Positions 1-9,721 are shown, numbered from the stretch's first letter. The stretch is 64,000 nt of DNA from Cryptomeria japonica (GCF_030272615.1 NC_081405.1:473050008-473114007), one strand, 5' to 3'. Notes: generated from the sequence alone by a model not told the origin. Made by a program: numbers and translations.

Positions 1-720
1 GAAGGCGTCTTGAATGTCAAGACAAATACTATTCCTAGGGGTATGGTGCAACTGGAAAGGATCTTTGACTGGGATCAGCTCAAGTCTCATAAGGAAGGTA
101 ATTCCGAAGGAGGCATCTGTGATAAGATCAACATTGGCATGAAAGAAAATTAGAAGAATGTGTTGATTGGGAAGGTGTGCACATCTCAGGAAAGAGATGG
201 AATCCTCAAAAATATGAAGGAATTCCCAGATATTATTGCTTGGGGGTATGAAGACTTGAAAACTTACGATACTTCAATCATAATGCATACTATACCACTA
301 AGGCCAGACTCAAAACCATTCAGGCAAAGGCAACGACAAATAAATGCCCTCCTAGAGCCTCTGATCTATCAAGAAGTTAAAAAGTTACTGGCTGCTCCTA
401 TTATTTTTCCAGTAAGGCATTCTACCTGGGTAGCCAACCTAGTTCCAGTAACGAAAAAGAGTGGTGAAATCCGACTATGCGTAGACTTACGCAATTTGAA
501 CAGAGCATCAGAAAAGAATAACTACCCACTACCTTCGCTAGATGAGGTCTTGTAGATGGTCAATGGATCCCAGATGATGTCTTTTCTGGACGGATACTCC
601 GGGTACAACCAGGTAATGGTTGAGTACGAGGACCGGCTGAAAACTGCATTCACCACTAAGTGGGGAGTGTTTGCTTACAGAAGAATGCCTTTTGGTCTAA
701 TCAACGCCGGGGCAACATTT
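1..720 (+). pseudogene. Ty3/gypsy pol fragment, N-terminal half of reverse transcriptase
   Basis: One reading frame runs from the window edge to about 720 and matches plant Ty3/gypsy polyprotein. Seen in order: a linker ending YEDLKTYDTSI, the pre-RT stretch IIFPVRHSTWVANLVPV, RLCVDLRNLNRASEKNNYPL, then SFLDGYSGYNQV (which carries the first catalytic Asp of RT) and MPFGLINAGATF. TAG codons at 151-153 and 553-555 interrupt it; the second sits where family members usually have Gln, a single C-to-T change. Homology stops right after GATF, so the second catalytic motif (xDD), RNase H and integrase are absent. The family makes cDNA from element RNA in virus-like particles; this copy cannot. It continues to the left outside the window. 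Confidence 0.93.
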
Positions 721-1170
721 TTGTGGATTTTGCCATTTCGTGAATTGCAAGGGTCATCAAAATTTCTTGGATTTTACAAACCCATGGATAAGACTTGCAT
801 TTCATTACATTTTCATGGATTTTTGCATCTCAAGGAAAAAAATTGCTTCCTATGAAAAAGTCGTGGATTTTGGTGAGTGAAGGACTTATTTGAGGCATTT
901 GTCAATCCATGATTCATACCTTTTGAGCCTCAAGTTACTTTTGTCGTGGATCTGGTTAAGAGGTGGACAAATTGTGCTTTCCATCATCAAGTCGTGGATT
1001 TTGTTTGTGTGTGGATTTTAGGAGGTCGTGGATTCCTTGACATCATGGACAATTTCAGTTGCATCATCAAAAAGTTGTGGATTTTAGCCCAACATGGATA
1101 AACTTTCACTCCTCTCCCCAAGTTGTGGATTTCAAGAGGGCGTGGATTTCTTGACCTCATGGAATTTTCA
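720..1170 (+). repeat. Degenerate array of GTCGTGGATTTT-like motifs
   Basis: Immediately after the gypsy RT breaks off, the motif GTCGTGGATTT or GTTGTGGATTT recurs, near 862, 945, 991, 1028, 1075, 1122 and 1140. It is often followed by TTGACATCATGG or TTGACCTCATGG. The spacing is irregular (roughly 20-80 bp), so this is an old, decayed short-unit array rather than a clean satellite. No coding potential was recognised. Confidence 0.55.
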
Positions 1171-1554
1171 GCTACACCTAAACTTCATCTCTCATGATGT
1201 CGATCTTTGTCTTTGGTGAGGGTTTCACCCTTGAATTTCCTTTCGGAAATCCAAGGAAAACAACTCATACTTCACTTGAAATCTGCTTTCATTCATCTCT
1301 CATCTTCACTGATATTTGATCGATACTTGCTTCATCTCCCTATCTTTAAGACACCCTGCTTGCTTTGAGGATTATTCATCTATCATAGAACTCATGTCTT
1401 GACATAGCCTAAAGGTTGCATTGTGAAACCTTGCTCAATGAAGATCTTTACTCCCATCTAACTCTTGAGCACTAAAGCTGAGAAGAGTCCAAACTAGCTT
1501 CACTGGAGACCTGATTGTTGCCCAACTACTTGAGACTCCTAAGACTACTAGAAA
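1171..1554. other. No recognised feature
   Basis: Non-coding sequence with no convincing ORF, repeat or motif that I can name. Confidence 0.5.
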
Positions 1555-1602
1555 GGTGGGGGTCCCCATTTGCAACGGGGCAGTGTGTGATTACATCACA
1601 AC
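1555..1602 (-). repeat. Double-hairpin LTR-end-like motif, inverted copy
   Basis: Read on the minus strand this is TGTTGTGATGTAATCACACA followed by CCCCGTTGCAAATGGGG. The same motif occurs on the plus strand at 53969-54016 and twice in tandem at 54908-54995. Each copy holds two small inverted repeats (TGTGA/TCACA and CCCCATT/AATGGGG). TGTTG is a typical LTR start, so a shared retroelement terminus is likely; this is inferred. Confidence 0.5.
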
Positions 1603-2529
1603 AGGTTACAAACCAAAGCATATCGAAGTAGTTCAAAGATACATATATAGCATAAGTTCAATATTGTCAATTACCGTTTTTATCAATCATTATTATTATC
1701 GTTATCACTACCAGTATCCTGTTCATTATCATTTTGTTCTTCATCCACCTATTACTCTTTTCCTTTTCTTTCTTTTTGGCTTGGATCTTGCTGAGCCGAA
1801 AGGAGTCTACTCCCGGGAAAGATCCAATAAGGGGTGAGATCCATTTCCAATTGGAGCATTCAAATTTCTGGTGTGTAATTTATGTTAGAGTAATTAATTA
1901 CTTATTTAATGGTCATTTAGTTTATTTAGTCGTCTTTAGTTTTCTTAGATAGTTGCTAAGTTAGTTGTCAGTTGACGATTATTTCGTTTAGAAACATCGT
2001 AATATAAATGCCTATATGTAATTCATTTCTATTCATTAACAGAGCACACATTTACCATTTCATACCATCAAAGCCAATTTTATTTTTTGGTGAATTTGGT
2101 GGGCTATCCTAAGCTTTTTTTTTGAAAACCGTTGAGAAGTTTTTTGGCAATTTAAAATAAAAATAAAAATTGAGGGCTTGTTTTCATAAAATTTGAAGCT
2201 TCGTTTTGAAACATCCAAGGGAATTTTCTCAAGGTCGTTTTTTTCCGTTAAAGCAAGATCCTTTTGAGCAGTTACAAGTGTTTGGAGATAGGTTCCTATT
2301 TTTTAGAGTGAGTCCCTACTTTTTAGGAGGAACTGTCAGTTGGCTTGCAGGACTCAGGCAACATCAGTGATCACAGTGCTTCAAACGCAATTCAAATGTG
2401 AGTCGCGGATTTCATTTTATGAATAAATTAATTTGGATTAAATAAATAGTAATAAAGTGAAATAATATAATCACTTTATATTAATAAAGTGGCCCCTTGG
2501 CACATTTTCTTAGAAGTTATAACTTAAAG
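1603..2529 (+). other. Non-coding, LTR-like flank with a possible TATA box
   Basis: No coding relic was recognised. Around 2000 the text TAATATAAATGCC, followed by TTCATTTCTATTCATTAACAG, resembles the promoter/R portion of a plant LTR. The stretch 2380-2529 is the target into which the minus-strand copia element inserted and resumes at 9722. The parent element was not identified. Confidence 0.3.
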
Positions 2530-2534
2530 GTTAT
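2530..2534. repeat. Target-site duplication GTTAT (left copy)
   Basis: GTTAT directly precedes the LTR beginning TGTTGTTAAA. The identical GTTAT follows the other LTR at 9717-9721. Five bp is the usual length for copia integration. Confidence 0.9.
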
Positions 2535-2830
2535 TGTTGTTAAATATGGATTGAAGAATAATGACAGCGATTCTGGAAGACTGATTGCCGTGAGTTATTG
2601 ATCGTCTCCATCATTGAATCTGGTTTAAATACAAGAGGAAAGGTTGCCTACGTAGGGACATGTCCATACGTGGCAGTTGCCATGTATGGACATGTCCCTA
2701 CGGAGGCAACCGTTCATAACAATTAGTTTGTTTATGTTTAATTTCCAAACTGTATGCTCTGTTAATGTATCACTCTCCAGATAATAACCGATTTATCATT
2801 AGTTAGATTCATGAGGGCTATATCTTAACA
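2535..2830 (-). repeat. Copia-1 3' LTR
   Basis: 296 bp, TGTTG...TTAACA, aligned without gaps to the LTR at 9421-9716 with six differences, all transitions. It contains a 70-bp inverted repeat (2642-2711) in which one arm has lost a CpG relative to the other LTR. Confidence 0.95.
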
Positions 2831-2839
2831 CTCCCTCTT
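2831..2839 (-). other. Copia-1 polypurine tract
   Basis: On the minus strand AAGAGGGAG abuts the 3' LTR start. This is the expected position and composition of the plus-strand primer used in LTR-element reverse transcription. Confidence 0.8.
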
Positions 2840-3257
2840 AGCAGGAGTGGATCTAAGTAATTTTCTTGGGAGCATATTCTGTCATGACTTCGACACAATT
2901 CGGGACAACATTTAATATAGTCTTGTCATGACAATAAACTCAATATCATGATATCTGGCTCAGTCCGGGACAATCACTTAAGAAGTCAATCATGAGATGA
3001 TCACATACTTTAGGATCAAGATATCCGGCACAGTCCGGGACAACAACTTAATGTAGTCAATCTTGACACTTGGTCAACTATTGTCAAGATCGTCACCTTG
3101 AAATAGTAACCTTAAACATAAGAAGATCGTCATCTTCTTGAACACAGTTAGAATATTGTAATATACATTTTATTTATTTAATCATGAACAAATTACACAT
3201 GGTAGGAATTTCATCCTAATAATCTCAATTATAATCTAGTCATACCAAGTTTAAGTT
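2840..3257 (-). other. Copia-1 3' untranslated remnant
   Basis: Non-coding. It holds an imperfect local duplication of a segment containing CAGTCCGGGACAA (near 2966 and 3032), with a further related CGGGACAACATT near 2902. It ends where the plus-strand Copia-2 repeat begins. Confidence 0.5.
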
Positions 3258-3541
3258 GTATCATCTGATTGTGGGTAAGGTTTCCCATCGTGGTTTTTTC
3301 CCTTTTTTCCCTTACAGGGTTTCCACGTACAAATATATGTGTTATGTGTTGTGGATGTTATTGTCTTTATGTTTCATACATTAATCTTTACCGGTACTAC
3401 AATTAACTATTAAAACTATCTATCGACATAAATTTTGGTTTACCGGTATTAAGCATTATGTTTGGTTAAGTTAGTTTTGGTTTTAATTTATTTGATAACT
3501 GATTCACCCCCCCCTCTTAGTTGTCTCCAGGACCTAATAAT
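3258..3541 (+). repeat. Copia-2 LTR 3' portion, first copy
   Basis: Starts GTATCATCTGATTGTGGGTA, ends just before the PBS and is nearly identical to 5471-5747. The first copy carries about 10 bp extra near 3300 (a repeated CCCTTTTTT), and the C-run near 3507 differs in length. The true LTR start (TG) upstream was not found. Confidence 0.85.
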
Positions 3542-3553
3542 TGGTATCAGAGC
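3542..3553 (+). other. Primer-binding site TGGTATCAGAGC (Copia-2, first)
   Basis: This is the classic plant copia PBS, complementary to the 3' end of initiator methionine tRNA. It lies 43 bp upstream of the gag ATG. Confidence 0.88.
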
Positions 3554-3595
3554 TTAGTTCTTTTTTGTAGAAGTTTAACAGCTTGAGGAGATCCT

Positions 3596-5150
3596 ATGGC
3601 TTATAACTATTTCAGGAAGGACAATCTTAAACTTGATGGAACTAACTATGGCATATGGAAGATCAGGATGGAGACACATTTGAATTGCATTAGAAAGGAC
3701 ATATGGGAAATTACAAAGAATGGTTATGTTTCTCCTACACAAGGTCAACCTAATCCACCAACCTTGGCTAAAGATGAGGAAAATGATTGCAAAGCAAGAG
3801 AAGCACTTTTGAGCCCATTATCAAATCAGCAAATCATGGGATTATCAGATAGATCTACTACTAAAGCTATTTGGGACAAATTGGAAACATTGAATGAAGG
3901 AGATTCCATAGTCAAAATTGCAAAACTTGAATGCTTCCAGGTCAGGTATGAAAATCTGAAAATGGAAGAAGATGGAAGGATTTCTACTTTTATGGAGAGT
4001 AAATGAAATTGTTTTAGGTATAGAATGTTGTGGAGGAACCTTAAGTGAAGATGAAATTGTTTCTAAAGTTTTAAGAGCATTTTCACCAGCATATAAAATG
4101 AAAGTAACTACTATAAATGAATTGAGAAAAATGCCTAATACATCAGTATCTAGAGACACTTTGGTTGGAAAACTTTCATCTTTTGAACTTGAGGAATTTG
4201 GTCTTGTTGCTACAATTAAGACAAATCTAGCTTTCAAGGCATAAACATCATCTGCAACATCATCATCATCATTTGATAAATCTGATTGGAAAGCCTTTTA
4301 TGGAAGAGAACTTGAAGAAAGCAGGAGAGAAAATGAAAAATTGGAAGAACTTGAAGCACTATTTGCAAGGAAAATGCCTAAAGGTCCAGTTGGAAGTAAG
4401 TTTGAAGGTAAAGCACCATTTAAATGTTTTAACTGCAATAAAGTTGGTCACATGGAATGTAGGTGTCCTGATAGACATGTAAGATTGAAAGAAGAAGCTA
4501 AAAGGACATATAAGCGTAACCATGATTATCAGAGATATAAATTTAAGAAGAATAGAGACAAATCTTGTTACTATGCTGATGAAGGAGTTATTGATGATTC
4601 TGATGAGGAACCGGTAGACAATAGATGGGATTTTGTTGCTATAACAAAAGATCAACCGACACCTACTATTCAACCAGTAGAGCAGGACCTGACAGCTAAA
4701 ATTGAAGATAAGGATGAATGGATCATTGATTTAGGATGTTCATATCATATGACGGGTGATAAAAGTAAATTCTTAACCTTTCAGGAATACAATGGAGGTC
4801 TAGTAAGAGTTGGAGATGATAAAGTTTGTTTGATCAAAAGAAAAGGCACTATATCTTTTGATGGTAAGCACAATACTGATAATGTTTACTATGTTGAAGG
4901 TTTGAAGCATAATCTTTTGAGTGTTGGCCAATTAGTTGAAAAAGGTTTTCAGTTACAATTCAAGAATGACAAATGCACAATCATGAACAGAACTAGTTTG
5001 GAAATTACAACTGGTAATCAGACTAGAGGTAGTATCTTTCATTTGAATAACTATGAGAAGGCATGCTTGATTACACATATTGATGAAAGTTGGTTATGGC
5101 ATAAGAGAATTTGTCATGTAAATTTTGATTGCATTGTGAAAATTAGTACA
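3596..5150 (+). pseudogene. Copia-2 gag, zinc knuckle, protease and pre-integrase remnant
   Basis: The ATG at 3596 opens a copia gag with GTNYGIWKIRMETHL near its N-terminus. A frameshift near 3970-4000 moves the reading frame, and a TAA at 4242 plus another shift lead into the frame holding a CCHC knuckle (CFNCNKVGHMECRC) near 4425. The protease follows: WIIDLGCSYHMTG, VRVGDD, GLKHNLLSVGQL, then the pre-integrase block SWLWHKRICHVN, ending about 5150. The protease active triad is normally Asp-Ser-Gly; here it reads Asp-Leu-Gly, one C-to-T change away. The integrase core, RT and RNase H are absent. Gag packages element RNA and the protease matures the polyprotein; this copy is dead. Confidence 0.93.
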
Positions 5151-5470
5151 ACTAAGGTAGTAAGTGCTAGGGTTTCAAGCAGATCTGAAGCAAATATGAA
5201 CTAACAATTATATGTAGATTTAAATACAAAAGATAAAGGAGTAAAACAGGACACAAATAACACAGAGATTTAACGTGGTTCATCTAGAATGGGTTATGTC
5301 CACCATACACAGCTGTCCAATCTTTCTTATTATCCAGCAAAAATAGTACATCAACCTTACAATGCCTTAAGCATCCCAGCCGCTTATAACATGCATTTTT
5401 AGGGCAAAAACAAAGTCGGCCTTTTTAGGGTTTAATTACAATGTCAATTTTCATAAAAAAAAATGCAGTA
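5151..5470 (+). other. Non-coding stretch between Copia-2 pol remnant and second LTR part
   Basis: No coding match. It contains GAGATTTAACGTGGTTC, a phrase I recall from plant repeat sequences but cannot assign to a family, and a short A-run just before the second LTR part. It may be a separate small insertion. Confidence 0.35.
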
Positions 5471-5747
5471 GTATCATCTGATTGTGGGTAAGGTTTCCCA
5501 TCGTGGTTTTTTCCTTTACAGGGTTTCTACGTACAAATATATGTGTTATGTGTTGTGGATGTTATTGTCTTTATGTTTCATACATTAATCTTTACCGGTA
5601 CTACAATTAACTATTAAAACTATCTATCGACATAAATTTTGGTTTACCGGTATTAAGCATTAAGTTTGGTTAAGTTAGTTTTGGTTTTAATTTATTTGAT
5701 AACTGATTCACCCCCCCCCCTCTTAGTTGTCTCCAGGACCTAATAAT
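5471..5747 (+). repeat. Copia-2 LTR 3' portion, second copy
   Basis: A direct repeat of 3258-3541 in the same orientation, again followed by a PBS. After about 5767 similarity ends and minus-strand gag-like sequence begins. Confidence 0.85.
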
Positions 5748-5759
5748 TGGTATCAGAGC
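5748..5759 (+). other. Second primer-binding site TGGTATCAGAGC
   Basis: Identical to the PBS at 3542-3553 and part of the duplicated LTR-plus-leader block. A PBS after the downstream copy is not expected in a standard LTR element. Confidence 0.8.
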
Positions 5760-5762
5760 TTA

Positions 5763-5970
5763 GTTCTCTTTTGCACTCTGAGGGCTGCCCATTACTCTAT
5801 TCAGCAGTAAAATGATATCACCATAGTCCTCGTTGAAGTCAGTACGAAGCAATTTCTTCAACACACTCTTGAGGGTGGGCCTTGGCTTCTGTAGCCACAA
5901 CTTGTTGACATTTGTCATGCAATGCTCAAGCTGGTCTTCATAGAGCCTTTTGGTTATTGATCTAAATGGG
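5763..5970 (-). pseudogene. Fragment of the unrecognised gag-like family (third copy in window)
   Basis: The minus strand reads LRTDFNEDYGDIILLLNRVM, preceded by a stretch with NKLWLQKPRP. This aligns by eye with element A (FKWEIRDTITLLSRMMG) and element B (FKEEFGDLITLLNRI), including the upstream NRW/NKY/NKLW position. It covers only about 65 residues of the roughly 1000-residue proteins. It joins the Copia-1 RNase H frame near 5960, so it was captured or inserted there. Function unknown. Confidence 0.65.
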
Positions 5971-7240
5971 TTTTTCCAAATAATCCAAATAATAACTTTC
6001 TTAGCCATACCGCTTCACGAGCTCCCATGGAGGCTGCCATATATTCTGCTTCGGTGGAGCTTTGTGCAACTGCTGACTGTTTTCTACTGAACTAAGAGAT
6101 AATAGCAGAACCAAGACTGAAGCAACACCCTGTAGTACTTTTACGGTCAGTGGTACTTCCGGCCCAATTAGAATCAGAATATCCTTCAAGTTGAATGTCA
6201 ACATTTTCATACTTTAAGCCAAGTCCGATTGTGCCTCGTAAATATCTTAGAATGTGTTTAGCAGCCATTAGATGTATCTTCTTAGGTTCACACATGAAGT
6301 GACTTAATACATTTGTAGCATAGCAGATATCAGGACGAGTATTTACCAAATACATGAATGAACCGACGATTTGTCTGTAGAGTGTGGGATCTGTAGGTTC
6401 TGAATCTTCTGCCTCAATTTTCAGCTTGTGCAAATTAGTTTCCATTGGTGTAGCTAATGGCTTACACTCCATCATCCCAAATCTAGTTAGAATATCTGTG
6501 GTGTACTTTCCTTGATTTAGGAAGATGTTTTTCTTCTGCCATACTTCTAATCGCAGAAAATAATGTAGAAGCCCTAGATCCTTCATATCGAATTTTGTTG
6601 CCAGATCTTGCTTACATTTCTCAATGAGATTATCCTCTTCTGTTATCAAAAGATCATCCATGTAAAGGACCAATATAATCATATTGCCATTTGAAGCCTT
6701 GAAGTAGATGTTGGGATCTGCTAGGTTCTTGGAGTACCCTAGTTTGGAGAGATAGTTGTCTATCCTTGCATACCAGGCCCTAGGTGCTCGCTCATGTACA
6801 CGCCCTTAATTTTGTTTTAACACATAGAGAGCTTTCTTTAGTTTACAAACATAGCAATTTTTATCACGTATGGTGAATCCTTCTGGTTGTTCTATATATA
6901 CTTCTTCTTCAATTGAACCATTTAGGAAGGCAGTCTTTACGTCCATTTGGTGAATTTTCCATCCTTTGGATGCTGCAATTGCAATGATTGTTCTTACTTA
7001 CGTATACCGGGCAACTGGGGCAAATGTCTCTTCATAATCAATTCTTGCTTTCTGAGAGAATCCCTTGGCCACAAAGCGAGCTTTACGTTTTTCAATGCTG
7101 CCATCAGATGCATATTTGATCTTGAATAACCACTTGGATGAGACAACTGATTTGTCTTTTGGTCTAGGCACTATATCCCAAACATCATTCTTTAGTATAG
7201 ATTGATATTCTTCAACCATAGCATCTTTCCAAGCCTGTAT
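5960..7240 (-). pseudogene. Copia-1 reverse transcriptase and RNase H
   Basis: In one frame on the minus strand: NDVWDIVPRPKDKSVVSSKW (start of RT), GYVF-type core regions including QMDVKTAFLNGSIEEEVYIE, the catalytic YMDD at about 6652-6663, TRPDICYATNVLSHFM, then RNase H with YSDSNWAGSTTDRKSTTG and SSTEAEYMAASM. Defects: TAA at 6998-7000, TAA at 6806-6808 inside a 24-bp insertion (6788-6811) that interrupts the conserved LKQ-APRAW segment, and TAG at 6092-6094 where Trp is usual. RNase H breaks off near 5960 against foreign sequence. The enzyme copies element RNA into DNA; the YMDD site is intact but the frame is not. Confidence 0.95.
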
Positions 7241-8444
7241 TGATAAGGCTTCTCTGACATTTGTTGGTTCAGAATTTGTGAGTTCGGTTAGAAGTGTAGC
7301 ATAACATTTTAGAGTTCTTGTTCTCTTATTTTCTTTGGAAATTTCATTTGATTCTACATTATTCTCTTTAATCATTTTCCTTGCCCATAGAGGTCTTTTC
7401 TTGTTATTGAGTGTTTCAATATTTTCATCAACAAGAGGTTCAGAAGCTCTTATGATGTCCTCCCTCTCAGTGTCTGAAGGTTTGGAATTTTCTATGATAT
7501 TCTCCCTCTCAATCTCAGTTATGTGATCTTCTTCTTCTTTAGTAATGTTATCATCCCCAGGGTCTTTGAGTGTAGTGTTTTCTTCAAACTTTACATCTCT
7601 ACTTATCTCAATAGATTTTTTCCCTGGAATGTAAATGCGATATCCTTTAGTATTTTCACTATAGCCAATGAAGATACCTCTTTTTCCGGATGGTTCTAGT
7701 TTTGTCCTCTTTTCTTTAGGAACATGTATATATACGAGACAGCCAAATATCCTTAAATGACTTAAGTCTGGTTTGTTCCCTGTAAAAGCTTCTTCAGGAG
7801 TTATGTAGTATAAGGATCCAGTTAGGGATGGTGTTGACATGGGACCGCATAGGTCTGAGTGAATTAGTTCTAAAATAACTTTTGATTTGTGCTCGCTTGA
7901 GGGAAAAGAAACTTTCACATTCTTTCCCAAGGCACATCCTTTGCAAATGCCTGTGTGTTCAGATTTTAGTTGGGGCAGTCCTGAAGTAATCTTCTTTATG
8001 TTGGATAGAGCACTATATTTTAGGTGTCCTAATCTTTTGTTACATAATTCATTATTATTTGAAACTTCAAGATTTAGTGCTTCTTTTTTGATCACTGCAT
8101 AGTTTGTATAGGCTACCATCTCTTGAACCTGCTGTTATGGCATTTTTGATATTTGTATTTTTAGGCCAGAGTAGAACTTTATCTTCATTGAAGGTAACCT
8201 GATATCCTTGATCAGCTAGGCCTGAGATTGAGACTAGATTTTTTTTTATTCTAGGTACAAACAGAACATCCTTTAATTGTAGAGATACTCCATTTCTTAG
8301 TTTGATAGTACAGGTCCCAATTCCTTTCACAAGATATGTGGAGTTATCTCCAATAGTAACCTCTTCACTTGAGTGCCCGTTAAGTGTTTCAAACTGATTT
8401 CTGAATCCAGTTATATGCTTGATGCTCCACTGTCTATGATCCAA
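7241..8444 (-). pseudogene. Copia-1 protease and integrase with catalytic core deleted
   Basis: The protease follows gag through a one-base frameshift in the SGAS..HITG active-site segment near 8411-8440, continues KHITGFRNQFETL...VPRIKKNLVSISGL, and shifts frame again near 8100. Integrase begins with the pre-integrase block ELCNKRLGHLKYSAL and a C-x2-C pair (CKGCALGK), then IHSDLCGPMSTPSLTGSLYY. At 7798/7799 the text jumps straight to PEEAFTGNKPDLSHLRIFGC, so about 120-130 residues that normally hold the second Asp and the Glu of the DD35E triad are missing without breaking the frame. Family role: joins cDNA to host DNA. This copy cannot. Confidence 0.93.
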
Positions 8445-9286
8445 GTGTTTTTATTTGTATTTCTTTCGCTTGATAGGGCTAAGAAGAAAAGTGAGTTTTC
8501 TCCTTTGACTTTGGCTAGACTAGCTTGTGTTTTCTTCCTTTCTGGACAATTCCTGTGAGTGTGCCCATATTTGTCGCATTTGTAACACTGAATTTTAGAC
8601 ATATCTCTTTTCTGATGGTTTTTATTTCCTCTCTTCGGTTTGGAGAACTTTTTCTTTTTGTTGAAGGTATTTGTATTAAGTGCTTGGATTTCTCGTTCTT
8701 TATTTGTCCCTAATCCTCTTGAGATTAGTTGAGATTCCTCTTGAATGCACTCATTCTTAAGTTGTTCAAATTTGGGTAAGGGGGGTGTTCTGTTAATACA
8801 TTGAATGTAGGATTCCCATGAAATTGGTAATCCTCTAAGGGCTGTGAGAGAGATTTCTTGATCATCTACCTCATTTCCAATAGTTTGTAATTGGTCTTTT
8901 ACTTCAGATATCCTTGAAAAGTATGTAGATATTGTATCATCTTTATTCATCTTTATGTTTAAAAGTTGTTGTTTCAAGGTTAACATTCTGCACGCATTGT
9001 TAACTTCATATGTATTTTTAATGGTTTTAAATACTTCATATGCTTTAGGCAGTCTGGCTATAGATGGAAGAATATGATCTTTGACTGAGTCAATAATTAT
9101 TTTCTTTGCTTTATTATTATGCCTTTTCCAGGCAGATTTCTCTGGTTCATCATTTGGCATGTCTAGATTTTCTTCTATGTAAGACTCTAATTCTAGTTCT
9201 TCAAGAATGGCAATGATTCGTATCTTCCAGGAAACGAAGTTGGAGGCTCCTTCGAGTCTATCTTTCACTCTCATATTACTTGACAT
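8411..9286 (-). pseudogene. Copia-1 gag with CCHC zinc knuckle
   Basis: The ATG at 9286 starts MSSNMRVKDRLEGASNFVSW, a typical copia gag opening, about 120 bp after the PBS. The roughly 290-residue frame is uninterrupted. It carries the central LLNIKMNKDDTISTYFSRI region and, near its end, CYKCDKYGHTHRNC (C-x2-C-x4-H-x4-C), which binds element RNA. It leads into WIIDSGAS, the start of the protease. Gag itself is the best-preserved part of the element. Confidence 0.95.
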
Positions 9287-9408
9287 TTTGAATATTTTCT
9301 TAGTTGGATATATCCTCTGCGTATATAGCCTCTGCGTTGATTTGTTATTTACTTCCGATAAATGCTTATGAGTAATATGGCTGTCTAATTTATTCTCTTA
9401 ATATGCTG

Positions 9409-9420
9409 GCTCTGATACCA
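9409..9420 (-). other. Copia-1 primer-binding site
   Basis: The minus strand reads TGGTATCAGAGC, directly abutting the 5' LTR with no gap, complementary to the initiator methionine tRNA 3' end. Confidence 0.9.
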
Positions 9421-9716
9421 TGTTGTTAAATATGGATCGAAGAATAATGACAGCGATTCTGGAAGACTGATTGCCGTGAGTTATTGATTGTCTCCATCAT
9501 TGAATCTGGTTTAAATACAAGAGGAAAGGTTGCCTACGTAGGGACATGTCCATACGTGGCAGTTGCCACGTATGGACATGTCCCTACGGAGGCAACCGTT
9601 CATAACAATTAGTTTGTTTATGTTTAATTTTCAAACTGTATGCTCTGTTAATATATCACTCTCCAGATAATAACCGATTTACCATTAGTTAGATTCATGA
9701 GGGCTATATCTTAACA
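9421..9716 (-). repeat. Copia-1 5' LTR
   Basis: 296 bp, TGTTG...TTAACA, matching 2535-2830 at 290 of 296 positions. The 70-bp inverted repeat at 9528-9597 pairs at 33 of 34 stem positions. Followed by GTTAT (9717-9721), the right target duplication. Confidence 0.95.
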
Positions 9717-9721
9717 GTTAT
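9717..9721. repeat. Target-site duplication GTTAT (right copy)
   Basis: Matches 2530-2534. Confidence 0.9.

Larger units (their letters stand above)
3258..5767 (+). mobile_element. Nested Ty1/copia fragment (Copia-2), plus strand
   Basis: This sits inside Copia-1 in the opposite orientation. It consists of an LTR 3' part plus PBS, gag, a zinc knuckle and protease ending about 5150, a non-coding stretch, and then a second copy of the same LTR 3' part plus PBS. It lacks most of pol and any clean LTR pair. Because both repeat copies run through the PBS into the leader, this is not a simple 5' LTR/3' LTR arrangement. Rearrangement, tandem insertion or template switching are possible explanations. 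Confidence 0.8.
2535..9716 (-). mobile_element. Complete but inactive Ty1/copia retrotransposon (Copia-1)
   Basis: A 7182-bp element on the minus strand bounded by two 296-bp LTRs that start TGTTG and end TTAACA, flanked by the 5-bp duplication GTTAT. In element order: 5' LTR 9421-9716, PBS 9409-9420, gag from 9286, protease, integrase, RT and RNase H down to about 5960, then foreign inserted sequence (about 3258-5970), a short 3' untranslated remnant, a polypurine tract at 2831-2839 and the 3' LTR at 2535-2830. The integrase-before-RT order defines copia. Frameshifts, three stops and an integrase deletion make it non-autonomous. The LTRs differ at 6 of 296 positions, so the insertion is not very old. 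Confidence 0.95.

Noticed and set aside
3845-4673. Minus-strand ORFs opposite Copia-2 gag
   Set aside because: Antisense shadows of a clearly assigned gag-protease region.
7335-8102. Plus-strand ORFs opposite Copia-1 pol
   Set aside because: Antisense shadows of the integrase region.
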